64,000 bases of DNA, taken from positions 19,947,775 through 20,011,774 of the forward strand of contig NC_068935.1 of the NCBI RefSeq assembly GCF_023091745.1. Direction: 5' to 3'. Below, piece after piece: positions 10,961 to 22,682 of the stretch. The position numbers and the translations under genes are program-made. Source of the stretch: Budorcas taxicolor. Its lineage: Eukaryota; Chordata; Mammalia; Artiodactyla; Bovidae. The notes below the pieces were generated by a model. That model did not search any database. It was not told the DNA's origin and saw only the letters and a program-made list of their open reading frames with translations. Within the stretch, counting starts at the first letter, position 1; every line of letters begins with the position of its first letter.

Positions 10961-12337
10961 AACTCTTCCATGTAGGAACCATAAAGGAGCATCTGAATGA
11001 TTATTTATGATACTTCCTCTCCTCATTTCTTTCTGTCAAGTAAATCATTATTAAATGAGATTTATATTCAGGAATCCAAGTGCATTTGAGCACAGACATT
11101 AACAACATCAAAGCATGGGACTGACTTATGCAGATAAACACAGCTTTTCATTCTTTTTCTCTAAGAAATAGAGAAACATTTACATTTAGCAATAGACATA
11201 ATAAGAGATGTGAAATATTGCATTGGTTTCTGATGGTTGACTGCACACATGACATTTGCCCAACCTTCTCTTGGTTCTGTCAGGTGAGAGTGGGGTCAAT
11301 GCAAAGATCCTGGACCAAGATGCTGGTATCTCAGAAAAGCTGATCAAGAGAGCTGGCCAAAGATGTTCAAAGGTGACTCCAGCCCCATTACAGTGATTCA
11401 ACAGTGTCCTGTGCCTCAGTACAAATGCCTTTGAATACCATAACCCAGCTGAAAGAAAGATCCCATTTGCTGGGAAGAGGATGTGGATCATGAAATGCTT
11501 CACTTAGGAATTGTATTAGAGCTGGCACTTAATAGACTGGCAACAATTTTGCAGGAAAAGTTGGAGGGAAATAACATTGCAGAAATAAAAAATATGAACA
11601 AAGCTATGTATGAGCCTTGAGGTGAAGAGGAAGGTTTTGAGTTGAATCTTTGTTCTACCACAAACACTACTGTGACTTTCATCCCATTTACTTATCAGTG
11701 TGAAATTCCTGCCTTGTTCCTTCTAGTTTCTTGCTCCCCTGTTACCTAACTCATGCTCAGTTGGTTAGCTGATTATTTTCTGTGTAGGAAATTTCTGTAG
11801 GAAAATTCCCTTATGTATTTCACTTCTCTTCCCCACCACCCCCATGGGGAAGCTGACTACTGGGCAGCCATTGTACCTCATTGCCTGATATACAAAAAGA
11901 AAGACAACTAGATTGAATTCTGAAGAACTATGCTTAATCCTTTTTTTCCTCTTACCTTCAATAATTAATTTAACCTCTTTGAACAATTTTCTTTATTTAT
12001 GTACTAGTGATAACAAAGTCTTCTGCATAATTTTGTGAGCATTAAATACAATATGTAAGTAAGAATGACTAGCAATTAGTAGATCCTTAATACATTATTT
12101 AGTCACCCTTAAAAAAAGTGTGTGAGTGAGAGAAATTAGTAACTTTGAGAAGGCCCTAAAAGTTAATCTGAAACTTTTCTGACAAAGAAAGTATCTAAGG
12201 ATTAAAGATATATTTTAATTGGTTAGCTTTTCCTTAACGTATTACCTCCCGGAAAGATTGCTTATATGCATTTACAGTTAGAACCCCAATGCATAACTGT
12301 AAATAATAAATTATTAAAATATATTACCTGCATCTAG
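10961..12337. other. Intergenic, nothing recognised
   Basis: No coding or RNA signal is seen. A minus-strand open frame at 11186-11503 (105 residues) has no recognisable domain and no supporting context. Confidence 0.45.
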
Positions 12338-12350
12338 AAATAGTCATGTG

Positions 12351-12578
12351 TGTGCATGCATGCTAAATTGCTTCAGTTGTGTTCGATTCTTTGTAGCCTA
12401 TGGACTGCAGCCTGCCAAGCTCTTCTGTCCAGGGGATTCTCCAGGCCAGAATACTGGAGTAGGTTGCCATGCCCTTCTCCATAGGATCTTCCCAACCCAG
12501 GGATCGAACTGCGTCTCTTACACCTCCTGCATTGGCAGGTATGTTCTTTACCACTAGTGCCACCTGGGAAGCTACCCA
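12351..12578 (-). repeat. Bov-tA SINE
   Basis: This is a reverse-oriented element ending 'tgccacctgggaagct'. Imperfect target duplications (aaatagtcatgtg at 12338-12350, aaatagtcacga at 12579-12590) flank it, which suggests moderate age. Confidence 0.88.
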
Positions 12579-12590
12579 AAATAGTCACGA

Positions 12591-13699
12591 GAATAAATGA
12601 AATTGTATGTTGTTGAATTTAGGCCTTGCAATAAGGTGGGGTTGTTATGAGACTGAACTGCAAAGTCAACTCTAAGGAAATTGTCCAGGGTCAAAATGCC
12701 AGTAATATGCATACGTATGCCAGTACCTCAGTTTATGTACCCAAATTGAAGTTGGAGTATGACCTAAGTCAAGGAGACAAGGTTGGGTCTTACAACTTCA
12801 AGAAGACTGATAAACAAAAAGGAAAGAAATTAATAAAGGGCTAGGCATCTAACCTAGGTCAGGATACAGGTGGTAGAGTATAATCCTCCTGGACAGAAGT
12901 TGTTTTCCCTCTGCATAAAAATTTGATGGCTGACCATCATACACTTACAATTATTTCTCTGTGTAAGTAAAATTTAAAAAGTTCTCTGTTCTAAGAAATT
13001 CATTAATTTCATGATATTTTCCTCAAATGAAGTTATGTTTTTAATAAAACAGTATACTACTAGTATATAGAATTTTCATATTTTTATGCCCTTTTCCACT
13101 TTGCCAGGGTTTCTAGGAACTCTAAGAAGATGTTTACATAATGTAGCAATGTTGTATAAGTAGACTCATTCAGCAATTTGCAATGTATTATTCATGGCAA
13201 TGAGAAAAGTTCAGTGTGAAAACATTGTGGCTGAGGTGAACCCAGAGGAAAATTAATAATAGAGATACTTGGGAAAGAATGATACAATACTACATTGATG
13301 TTGAGCTATGCAATTTTAATTTTATTGAGGACAATCACTAAAAATAATATGTGTAAGAATCATTTAAAGAATCCTCTAAAGTCTCTGAATATTTGAAGTA
13401 ACCACTAGAAAAACCATAAGAAGTTTGATCATGGGTTTATTATCCCATGACACATTCAATATACTTGGTCAAAAAAGAATCAGTTAAGATGATATCATTG
13501 ATTAAGAAAATTCCCAATTGGGAAAACAAGCACAACAGAAATGAAATAAAGGCCAAATGAGGTTCAAATCAGTATTTTCTGGTGATTGGAAATTTATTGT
13601 TTTTCCTCCTTCAACCATTTACTCTTGGGGTCTCAATCATTAAAGGGAGGGATTACATTTTATGCACTTGAAGTTTTGACAGCCAATACAATGCTATGG
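12591..13699. other. Intergenic, nothing recognised
   Basis: The stretch is AT-rich. The open frame at 12647-12844 shows no domain. I see no repeat that I can name. Confidence 0.45.
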
Positions 13700-14148
13700 C
13701 AGAAAGTATGATTTTTCCAGTAGTCATGTATGGATGTGAGAGTTGGACTATAAAGAAAGCTGAGTGCCGAAGAATTTATGGTTTTGAACTGTGGTGTTGG
13801 AGAAGACTCTTGAGAGTCCCTTGGACTGCAAGGAGATCCAACCAGTGCATCCTAAAGGAGATCAGTCCTGGGTGTTCACTGGAAGGACTGATGCTGAAGC
13901 TGAAACTCCAATACTTTGGCCACCTGATGTGAAGAGCTGATTCATTTGAAAAGACCCTGGTGTTGGGAAAGATTGAAGGCAGGAGGAGAAGGGGACGACA
14001 GAGGATGAGATGGTTAGATGGCATCTGACTCAATGGACATGAGTTTGGGTGAACTCCAGGAGTTGGTGATGGACAGGAAGGCCTGGCGTGCTGCTGTTCA
14101 TGGGATCGCAAGGAGTCGGACACGACTGGGCAACTGAACTGAACTGAA
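13700..14148 (+). mobile_element. BovB LINE 3' end, 5'-truncated
   Basis: It begins at the ORF2 C-terminal region ('ttttccagtagtcatgtatg') and ends at 'gaactgaactgaac'. The reading frame breaks at 'ctgatgtga' (13930s). Likely target duplications are acaatgctat (about 13686) and acaatgttat (about 14147). Confidence 0.92.
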
Positions 14149-14269
14149 CAATGTTATATTCAGGACTACTGAGAGAGCCCTTGATACCAGAGGTTTCCAA
14201 AGTGGATGTACAAGATGATCTATGGGGCACAGGAAGGAAAACGAGAATTTTTATTTAGACTTTTAATTT

Positions 14270-15660
14270 ATTTTGTCTCACTTCTTTTTTACAGAGCTTT
14301 ATCATAATATCTCATATAACTTACATACCATAAAATTTACCATTTAAAGTGCAAAAGTTGATGATTTTTAGTATATTAAGATTTGTGCAATCATCCTCAG
14401 AATCTTATTTTAGAACATTTTTAATACTCCAAAAAGAAATCTCATACCCATTAGCAGTCATCCCCACTCCCTCTTCACCCCATCTCCAGACAATCATTTA
14501 TCTAATATTTATAAGTTTTCTTATACTGGACACTTCATATACATGAAATTGTATAATAAGTAGTCTTTTACCATAGGTTCTTTCACTTAGCATACAGATT
14601 TCAAGGTTCAACTACAGCATATTATGTTATCATACATCATTGTTTCTAAAGCCAAAAAATAGTTCCTTGTATAGTTCAGTTCAGTTCAGTTCAGTTGCTC
14701 AGTTGTGTCTGACTCTTTGCAACCCCATGAATCGCAGCACGCCAGGCCTCCCTGTCCATCACCAAATCCCGGAGTTCACTCAGACTCACGTCCATCGAGT
14801 CCATGATGCCATCCAGCCATCTCATCCTCGGTTGTCCCCTTCTTCTCTTGCCCCCAATCCCTCCCAGCATCACAGTCCTTTCCAATGAGTCAACTCTTCG
14901 CATGAGGTGGCCAAAGTACTGGAGTTTCAGCTTTAGCATCATTCCTTCCAAAGAAATCCCAGGGTTGATCTCCTTCAGAATGGACTGGTTGGATCTCCTT
15001 GCAGTCCAAGGGACTCTCAAGAGTCTTCTCCAACACCACAGTTCAAAAGCATCAATTCTTCGGTGCTCAGCCTTCCTCACAGTCCAACTCTCACATCCAT
15101 ACATGACTACTGGAAAAACCATAGATGTACCATATTTTATGTATCCATTGGCTGATGAAAATTTGGGTTGTTTCCACTTTTTAGCTAGTATGAATGGTGC
15201 TGCTATGAACACTCATGTAGAAGTTCTTGTGAGGACATACTTTTTTCAATTCTCTTGGGTATATAACTAATTGTGGACCATATGGTAACTTTAACATTTT
15301 GAACAACTGCCAGACTTTTCCATAATATCACTTTACATCTCTATCAGCAACACAGAAGGATTCCATTTTCTCCATATTCTCACTAACACTAGCTATTTAT
15401 TTGATTATAGTCACCTAGTTGTGTGCAGTGGTATCACATACAATTTTGATTTGCATTTTCCTACTAACTAGTGATATTGAAGAACTTTCCATGTATTTAT
15501 TGGCTATTTGTTTGTCTTCTTTGGAGGGACATATGTTCATATATTTTCTTCATTTTTAAACTGGAAAAATTTTAATTTTTATTTTAAAATTTAAAATAAA
15601 AAATTTGTTTTTATTGTTGAGTTGTAAGAATTCTTTATATATTCTGGATACTAGTTCCTG
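14270..15660 (-). repeat. Old L1 (L1M type) 3' UTR and ORF2 end, split by BovB
   Basis: 'cataccataaaatttaccat', 'aaagtgcaaaagttgatg', 'cccattagcagtcatcccca' and 'gttctttcacttagcataca' are hallmark antisense words of the old L1M 3' UTR. They are followed, after the BovB insertion, by 'gggttgtttccacttttta' and 'ttgatttgcattttcctact' from ORF2. The copy is highly mutated. Confidence 0.82.
14671..15124 (-). mobile_element. BovB LINE 3' end, 5'-truncated
   Basis: Four GTTCA-type repeats are followed by well-preserved antisense BovB up to 'ggaaaaaccatag'. The minus frame is open across the element (14691-15124), giving a C-terminal ORF2 segment with [10 protein letters not shown] and [12 protein letters not shown] motifs. 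This indicates a relatively young copy. It sits inside the L1M relic. Confidence 0.93.
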
Positions 15661-15889
15661 TATTTATTTATTTACTTTTTTGTATTTTGGTTTACAATTT
15701 CTAATTTTTTCTTTCTTATTTTTTAAATTATAAAAGTATAATAACACATTTACAGGAGACTTGGAAAATACAGAACAAAGTTACATATCACAATTATTAC
15801 AATTATAATTACATATTATAATTATTTTTAAGTACATAAATTAAGATTTTCAGTTAGAGTTTCAATATCAAACTTTCAAAAATTAATAG
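15661..15889. other. AT-rich stretch, possibly old L1 3' UTR material
   Basis: It is extremely A/T-rich. 'gacttggaaaatacagaaca' resembles a word common in old L1 3' UTRs, but this is too weak to assign. Confidence 0.3.
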
Positions 15890-16500
15890 AATGAACAGAC
15901 AGAAAAGTAGAAGGACATAGTAGACCTGAAAAGCACAATGAACCAATTGAACATAATTAAGATTTATACAATTTTCACACTATAGCAGGATACAAATTCT
16001 ATTCAAGTTCCCATAGACTATAAAGAAGACACTGGAATATTTCCAGGGATATGAAACAAGGTGCAAAAATTTCATGGTCTAAAGGTATTGAAATCATAGA
16101 GTCTGTTCTCTTATCATTGGAACTAGGTTAGAAATCAATATCAAAAGATATTTGAAAATAACCCGCATATTTTCAAGTACAATGTGACATCTACCAAGAG
16201 AGATCTTTGGCTTACTCATTGAGAGCCTCAATAAAGTCAGAAGACTGAAAAAACACAGAAGGTGATTGCAGAGAAGAAAGTGTTTAAATGAGAAATTAAT
16301 ATCAAAGATAATTTAAAAATCCATGTATCAGGAAACTAAATGTCCACTTTTAAATGAGGGTGTATCTAAGAAGACATAACAAAGAAAATTAGGAAATATT
16401 TGTAACAAAATAAAAGTGAAAAGAGAATTTATCAGAATTTCTTGCATGCAGCTAAAGCTGCTCAACGCAACTAAATGCAATGTAGAATATTGAATAAGGT
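15890..16500 (+). repeat. Old L1 ORF2 fragment
   Basis: Words such as 'gacatagtagacctgaaaag', 'caaattctattcaagt', 'attgaaatcatagagtctgt', 'ttagaaatcaatatcaaaag' and 'tgcagctaaagctgctc' occur in the order of the L1 ORF2 endonuclease-to-RT linker. The frame is destroyed by many stops. Confidence 0.65.
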
Positions 16501-16572
16501 ATGAAAACAAATAATGGACACTAGCATAACATTTTGTGAAATTTGAACAAAGTCTGTAGTTAATAATACTGT

Positions 16573-16830
16573 GAAAGTGAAGTCGCTCAGTCGCTTACTC
16601 GTGTCTGACTCTTTGCGACCCCATGGGCTGTAGCCTACCAGGCTCCTCCATCCATGGGATTTTCCAGGCAAAAATACTGGGGTGGGTTGCCATTTCCTTC
16701 TCCAGGAGATCCTCCCGACCCAGGGATTGAACCCGGGTCTCCTACATTGTAGGCAGACGCTTTACCATCTGAGCCACCAGGGAAGTCTGGGCCACCAGAC
16801 TTCTGGCTCAGACTTCTGGCACCAGCCACC
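16573..16830 (-). repeat. Bov-tA SINE with rearranged 5' head
   Basis: This is a standard reverse Bov-tA from 16573 to about 16785. It is followed by about 46 extra bases made of permuted copies of its own head ('ccaccagacttctgg', 'ctcagacttctggcacc'). Perfect 10-bp duplications (ataatactgt at 16563-16572 and 16831-16840) enclose both parts, so the extra bases belong to the same insertion. Confidence 0.88.
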
Positions 16831-16856
16831 ATAATACTGTATCATACATTAATTTC

Positions 16857-16875
16857 CTGTGTGTGTGTGTGTGTT
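16857..16875. repeat. (TG)n microsatellite
   Basis: This is a short uninterrupted TG run of about nine units. Confidence 0.9.
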
Positions 16876-17168
16876 TACAACATAGTATTTCTTTATATTC
16901 TCAGAACTGGATTAGAAGTTTTAAGTTTCATTCAAAATATTTGTTTAAAAAGTCACTAAGATGATAGACTTTCTAGCCTTTTAGCAGTTACATTAGATGC
17001 CAAAATACATGAAGTTATATCAAAGTTTTGAGTGAATATAAATTAGAAATCTGGTATTCTACTCATACTAAGTCAAACAAGTGGAATCATGATGTCATAA
17101 ATTGTTTAGCTAGGCAGAAATTCTTAAGTTTTCTATATAATTTATAATTTTTGAATATGTTTTATAGT
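16876..17168. other. Unique AT-rich DNA
   Basis: Nothing is recognised. Confidence 0.45.
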
Positions 17169-17223
17169 AAAAACAATAGTACAATAAGTATATATTATTT
17201 ATAACTAAATTTGGGGGAGTGTA
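17169..17223 (+). repeat. 55-bp direct repeat, left copy
   Basis: This 55-base segment recurs at 17410-17464 with four substitutions and no gaps. It lies immediately left of a Bov-tA SINE. Confidence 0.9.
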
Positions 17224-17409
17224 GTTTAGTGAAAGTCACTCAGTCGTGCCCAGCTCTTTGTGACCCGACTATACAGTCCATGGAATTCTCCAGGCCAGAA
17301 TACTGGTGTGGGTAGCTGTTCTTTTCTCCAGGGGATCTTCCCAACCCAGGGATTAAACCTAGGTCTCCCACATTACAGGTGGATTCTTTACCAGCTGAGC
17401 CACTAGAGA
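17224..17409 (-). repeat. Bov-tA SINE between long direct repeats
   Basis: A reverse Bov-tA running from 'gaaagtcactcagtcgtgcc' to 'cagctgagccactagaga'. It belongs to the subgroup with 'tatacagtccatgga' in the body. Confidence 0.9.
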
Positions 17410-17464
17410 AAAAATAATAGTACAATAAGTATATATTATCTGTAACTAAATTTGGGGAAGTGTA
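17410..17464 (+). repeat. 55-bp direct repeat, right copy
   Basis: This copy is about 93% identical by hand count to 17169-17223. It is far longer than the 7-20 bp normally made by LINE-driven insertion. Confidence 0.9.
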
Positions 17465-17779
17465 CTCAAAAGTATTTTTTTATGGTTAGTGGCTTACAAT
17501 TAAATCTCTGTAGAGCACTGGTTTAGACCAAAATTATTTTTCCCATTTGTTGTTTTCAAGAAGGGAAAGTTGAGTTGTTAAAGATAAATTTAAGCTCATA
17601 TATCTTTTAATCACTGTCCTATTGAACTATGTCTGGTAAATACAAAGTAATTTAGGTTATGCTAGATAATTTAATACTTAGGACTTAAGAAACTTTAAAT
17701 ACAGGATATGAGGAAGGGTGGCTAAAATGTGCTACCACATAGTGACCACTCCAGTAATTATCAGTCAAGATAGACATCA

Positions 17780-17920
17780 TCATCATTTAGATTCTACAGA
17801 TGGAAGATGAACCATGTTAAGTAATGTGGACAAGTCATATAGCTCATGAATGGTAAAGAAAGAATTTGAACTCAAGTCTGACTCCAAAGCCTATTGTTTT
17901 CTATGTGACATTGCCTATCA
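17780..17920 (-). repeat. MIR SINE relic
   Basis: The order 'ctacagatggaagatgaacc', 'aagtaatgtggacaagtcat', 'gaatttgaactcaagtctga', 'ctccaaagcctattgttttc' follows antisense MIR ('acagatgaggaaactga', 'gaacccaggtctg', 'ctccaaagcccatg'). Confidence 0.7.
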
Positions 17921-18534
17921 GTTAAATTATAGGTGAGATTTCAGGAATGAGCAAGAAATTAGACTAGATGACTTCCCTTCCAAGCCTGATGTTACAATAA
18001 CATTTTGATATAAAAAAGCATTCAGGTCTATGTCCCCGGTAATGTTCATAGCTAATAAACATCTAGGGGCAATTACCATTTTATTTTACTGCCTGTAAAT
18101 AATACCCAGTACAGTGACATGTATAAGGGGAATTAATAACTGTCTGGCATGGTGACATGCCAAACATTCACTTAAAAAAAAGATATGGAATTACTATTTC
18201 TGAATTATTATTTCTGTAGATTTTAGTCATCATTTATGTAAGTCAAGAAATTTTATTTATACTTATTGTACTTAGAATGTGACTTTGTATTTATAGAACA
18301 CATTGAATTTACACTTATTAAAACTAAATTTCACAAAATAAATGTGACATACTTTCATTCTAATGAGGGAGTCATACTCCATGTCTAAATAAATGAGATG
18401 AATGGATTACAGCATGAAGATCAATTCATTTTAACCAACTAATTTTTTACAAATCACCATATAAATAAGTTATCACTATCGGTCTGAACTAAATTGCTTT
18501 ATTAGTGTCTGGTTAAATCATAACAGTTAAGCCT
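17921..18534. other. Intergenic, nothing recognised
   Basis: AT-rich, with no coding, RNA or repeat signal that I can support. Confidence 0.45.
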
Positions 18535-18545
18535 AACCAATAGTC

Positions 18546-18813
18546 TGCTGCTGCTGCTAAGTCACTTCAGTTGTGTCGGACTCTGTGTGACCCCATAGAC
18601 GACAGTCCACCAGGCTCCCCCGTCCCTGGGATCCTCCAGGCAAGAATACTGGAGTGGGTTGCCATTTCCTTCTCCAATGCATGAAAGTGAAAAGTGAAAG
18701 GGAAGACGCTCAGTCATGTCCAACTCCTAGCGACTCCATGGACTGCAGCTTACCAGGCTCCTCTGTCCATGGGATTTGCCAGGCAAGAGTTCTGGAGTGC
18801 CATTGACTTCTCC
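18546..18813 (-). repeat. Bov-A2 SINE (two Bov-A units)
   Basis: It contains a (TGC)n tail, a first unit, the linker 'catgaaagtgaaaagtgaaa' and a second unit. Perfect 11-bp target duplications (aaccaatagtc) lie at 18535-18545 and 18814-18824. Confidence 0.95.
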
Positions 18814-18824
18814 AACCAATAGTC

Positions 18825-20384
18825 CAGGGCTTAGATTATACTGCTACCCAAATTATATCCTGAGCAATAAGTCCATTTCATACAGATAGTAAATTAGAGG
18901 AGAATAATAGTACAATTATTCTCCATGGAATAGAGAAAGTTCATTTAATTTTACCCAACAGCAAAAAACAGATTTTAAAACATTCCATGTTTAGTGAAGC
19001 AAAATCAAGAATATATAAAGTCAATTAAGTTATTTTATATACTCAATGCTTTTACTTGCTCCCAATGTTAATCTTTCCCTTAACTGCCATCATTTTAATA
19101 CATTGACTGGTACATGCCTCCTTTGTCAAAGGTATTGAGAAATGCATAATAACTGGTATTCTATAATATATAAGATTTCTGTTGGGAATTACTTCTTTTC
19201 AGATGAAGCGTTTTTTTTTCTTTTTCCAATGAAGGACCTACACCATAATTAGAAAAATGATGGTCTAAACCCCAGTGGAAAGATCATAATACTTTAATTG
19301 GTATTCATTTGTTTTAGGCAAGCCCATGGAGAAAACTAGAAACCACTTTTTATTGAAGTTAAATTGCCAACTGTGAAATCAACTAAATCACATTCTCACT
19401 TATATATCTGAAATAATTGGTCCATTTAATTACTTTTTAAGAAGAGCTAGTCATCTGACATTAACTGAACAATCCTGAACAAAAAATTTTAAAATTCTTC
19501 AGGTGAAAATATAGGCAAACTTGGAGAGGCAGTAGAATATTTCAAGTATACTTAAAGTTACTATCTGCTAGAAAATCTTATATTTTAAATATGTCAAATG
19601 AAGTAATATGTTTCAAATTTTGAGGGTTTCTTAGCAGAAAGATTTAGCTTAATGCCATATGAGCCAGGATTAAGGCCTGTTAAGGGCAAAAAAATTACAC
19701 TTGAACTTCTCATTCATAAGATAAGAATGATAGCATGTGCTGCTCAGCCGTATCCTAACGTTCCATGATAGGATAAAACCACATTTCAAATTAATTTAGA
19801 TGATATTTATTGAGTTCAATTTGCATGGTGACCTGGAATTTTTAGGGCAATCAAGGTAACATTCAGTCTGCTTGTCTATATAAATCATCCAAATGTCTGG
19901 GAAAATCCAAAATTTCATCATTCAAACTATCTCTTAGACTATGTGTTATACATGAAAGTAACAAAAAAAAACCTTTTACCATAGAATGCTTATTCCATAA
20001 CAGTATGGTTTTCAGTGATTTTGCCACTGTCAATGCTGAATAAGATTTTATTGACCAAATGTGTTAGTTCCTAGTAAGAACAAGTGCTAATAAAATGCAA
20101 GTTATTTATTTTGGGTCTGGAATATTCCAAATAGGTCAGTAACTGGCAAATACTATTCATATCATAGAGATGAAGAAACTGTGGAACATCATAGATAACT
20201 GATTGGGTCCTTAGAAATAATAAATTCAGCAGGAGAATTTATAATGTTTTGCATTTGTATAATTCTACGCAGGACTTCATTCACCTCTCTGCCATCCATC
20301 CCTGCAGTCCTCCATAAGTAATCCCAACCTCCAGCCTTACCTGAACTTTCATATTCACATTTCAGTGAAAATTTATTGAATATT
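18825..20384. other. Intergenic, nothing recognised
   Basis: This is one of the longest repeat-poor stretches in the window. It is AT-rich, has no open frame worth calling, and shows no promoter-like GC content. Confidence 0.45.
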
Positions 20385-20640
20385 TACTCTTTGCAAAGTA
20401 CTGTGCTAAGTGCAGATATAAAGATGAATGAGATGTTCTCAGTAAGCTTAAATCTAGTAAAGGGATCATAATACCACAGATAATATTATAAGAAAGATAC
20501 AAATAAATATGTGAACATAAAAGAGGAAGACAGCATTTTCACCATGGCAGAATCAGAGCAGTATTAGGAAAAGTATCCGAAACTGAAAAATAAGGCAAAA
20601 AGATTGGGGCCACATATTTTCAATGTCATAAGAAAGTGAG
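20385..20640 (+). repeat. L2-like LINE relic
   Basis: 'gaatatttactctttgcaaa' then 'gtactgtgctaagtgcagat' then 'agatgaatgagatg' follows the L2 3'-region order 'attgagcacctactatgtgc', 'cactgtgctaggcgc'. The remainder is too diverged to align by eye. Confidence 0.55.
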
Positions 20641-20654
20641 GGTCATCCAAGAAC

Positions 20655-20860
20655 TGTTAGGGCAATGATCAGAAAATGTTTTCTATAGAGGTCCAGACAG
20701 TAAATATTTTCACTTTTCTGAGCCATACAAGTACTCAACTCTGTCATAACATGAAAGCAGCCATACGCCATTTGTAAACAAATGAGTGGCCAGACTTGGC
20801 CCACAGACCAAGCCCTGATCTGGGGGACCTAGCCTGTAATTTGCCAGCCCCTGATCTGGG
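20655..20860 (+). repeat. Mammalian DNA-transposon-like repeat
   Basis: 'ccagacagtaaatattttca', 'gtactcaactctgtcataac', 'gcagccatacgccatttgta' and 'cagacttggcccacagacca' match a familiar mammalian non-autonomous element ('gccagatagtaaatatttta', 'gatttggcccgcgggcc'). I do not name the family with confidence. Confidence 0.55.
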
Positions 20861-21052
20861 AGACCTAGGATAATAACTTGTTCAGCTCACTATTCACTAT
20901 TGATTCAAGGTTCCAGACTTAGTGACGTTGTATGTTAACTTGTAGATTTTTGTCTTGTATAAATGCAAATAATTTCTGTCTGTAGACAGATAACTCCAAA
21001 ATTGCACATTACTCAGTTTGTATCTAATTAAGTAATCTTATATTCCTATCAA

Positions 21053-21395
21053 CGTGCTGTGCTCTGCTTGACTCAGTTGACTTAGCTGAGTCTGACTCTC
21101 TATGACTCCATGGACTATAGCCTGCCAGGCCCCTCTGCCCATAGGGATTCTTCAGCCAAGAATCCTGGAGTGGATTGTCATGCTCTCCTCCAGGGGATCT
21201 TCCTGACCCAGGGATTGAACCAGTGTCTACTTGCTGCAGGTGGATTCTTTACCATCTGAGCCACCAGGGAAGCCCATGAATACTGGGGTTGGTAGCCTAT
21301 CCCTTCTCCAGGGGAACTTCCTGACCCAGGAATTGAACCGGGGTCTCCTGCATTTGCAGGCAGATTCTTTACCAGCTGAGCTATCAGGGAAGCCC
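21053..21395 (-). repeat. Bov-tA SINE with duplicated head
   Basis: The reverse element has two tRNA-head segments in series (junction 'cagggaagcccatgaatact' near 21267-21286). Perfect 11-bp duplications attcctatcaa at 21042-21052 and 21396-21406 show that it inserted as one unit. Confidence 0.92.
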
Positions 21396-21573
21396 ATTCC
21401 TATCAATATTCTGTTTTAAGATGGTCTTTGATCCAGTCATGACACCTTAATGGTTCCTTCATTAGTTAATAAGTTAAATAAAACCTTTGACATGTATTCA
21501 TTTTATATATGCTTGATTAGTATCATTTTAGTTGCTTGAAAGTTATGCTTTGACAGTTTTGGAGGTTCCATGT

Positions 21574-21883
21574 GAAGTGAAAGTCGCTCCCTCATGTCTG
21601 ACTCTTTGAGACCCCATGGACTATACAGTCCATGGAATTCTCCAGGGCAGAATATTGGAGTGGGTAGCCTTTCCCTTCTTCAGGGGATCTTCCTAACCCA
21701 GGGATTGAACCCATGTCTCCCACATTGCAGGCAGATTCTTTACCAGTTGAGCCACAAGGGAAGCCCAAGAATAATGCAGTGGGCAGCCTATTCCTTCTCC
21801 AGGGCATCTTCCCAATCCAGGAATCGAAACAGGGTCTCCTGCATTGGAGGCAGAATCTTTACCAACTGAGTGATCAGGGAGAT
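21574..21883 (-). repeat. Bov-tA SINE with duplicated head
   Basis: It has the same two-head layout as 21053-21395, with junction 'aagggaagcccaagaataat' near 21757-21776. It ends at 'gagtgatcagggagattct'. No clear target duplication was found. Confidence 0.88.
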
Positions 21884-22464
21884 TCTATGGAGATGCCCAA
21901 ATTGACTCACCTGGTAGATACAAAATACTACATTATGGGAGACTGTAGTCTGTTTAAGACCAAATACATTTTTCTTGGCTGTCAGAGGGAATCCCAAGCA
22001 GCAGTAGACTAAAGTTCAAGTAGAACTTGAACTTTGCTTATTCTGTTTCTATAGATTTTATTTTCTCCTCTCTAGTGATTTTTCTGTTTTTCTTTCTTGT
22101 TTGTATTTGAAAAAAAGTTATTTCCCCTTGGTGGTAGTAATGATTGAGAATTTGTTTTTATTGTCTGACCATTTGGTGATTTCTGTTGGATAGATGGTGG
22201 AGAGCTATTCTCTCTTGAATGAGAAACAGAATCTAGCTTGTTTAGGCTTTTGTTTGCTTATTTATGAACTCAAATCAATTAAGAACTTTTTGCCCACTGT
22301 AAAGGAGAACAGCTCTTTCATATCTAGACCTATGAGTTTTTCTGTTTACTCTTGATCTGTGACAGAAGTTGTACAATTGAAGCCATAAGCTTTCCATATA
22401 TCTGTGTTTCTGTAAATCACAAAGACCTATTCATGAGAACATGAAATAGTTTCCTTCCTATGAA
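21884..22464. other. Intergenic, nothing recognised
   Basis: No supported feature is seen. Confidence 0.4.
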
Positions 22465-22682
22465 GTTCAGTTCAGTTCAGTCGCTCAGTCATGTCTGACT
22501 CTGTGATCCCATGGACTGCAGCACGCCAGGCTCCTCTGTCCATCACCAACTCTTGGAGCCTACTAAAACTCATGTCCATCGCATCGGTGATGCCACCCAG
22601 CCATCTCATCCTCTGTCGTCCCCTTCTCCTCACGCCTTCAAACTTTCCCAGCATCAGGCTCTTTTTAAATGAGTCAGTTCTA
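22465..22682 (-). mobile_element. BovB LINE 3' tip
   Basis: Antisense BovB running from 'gttcagttcagtcgctcagt' to 'aaatgagtcagttct', about the last 215 bases of the element. It is strongly 5'-truncated. Confidence 0.92.
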
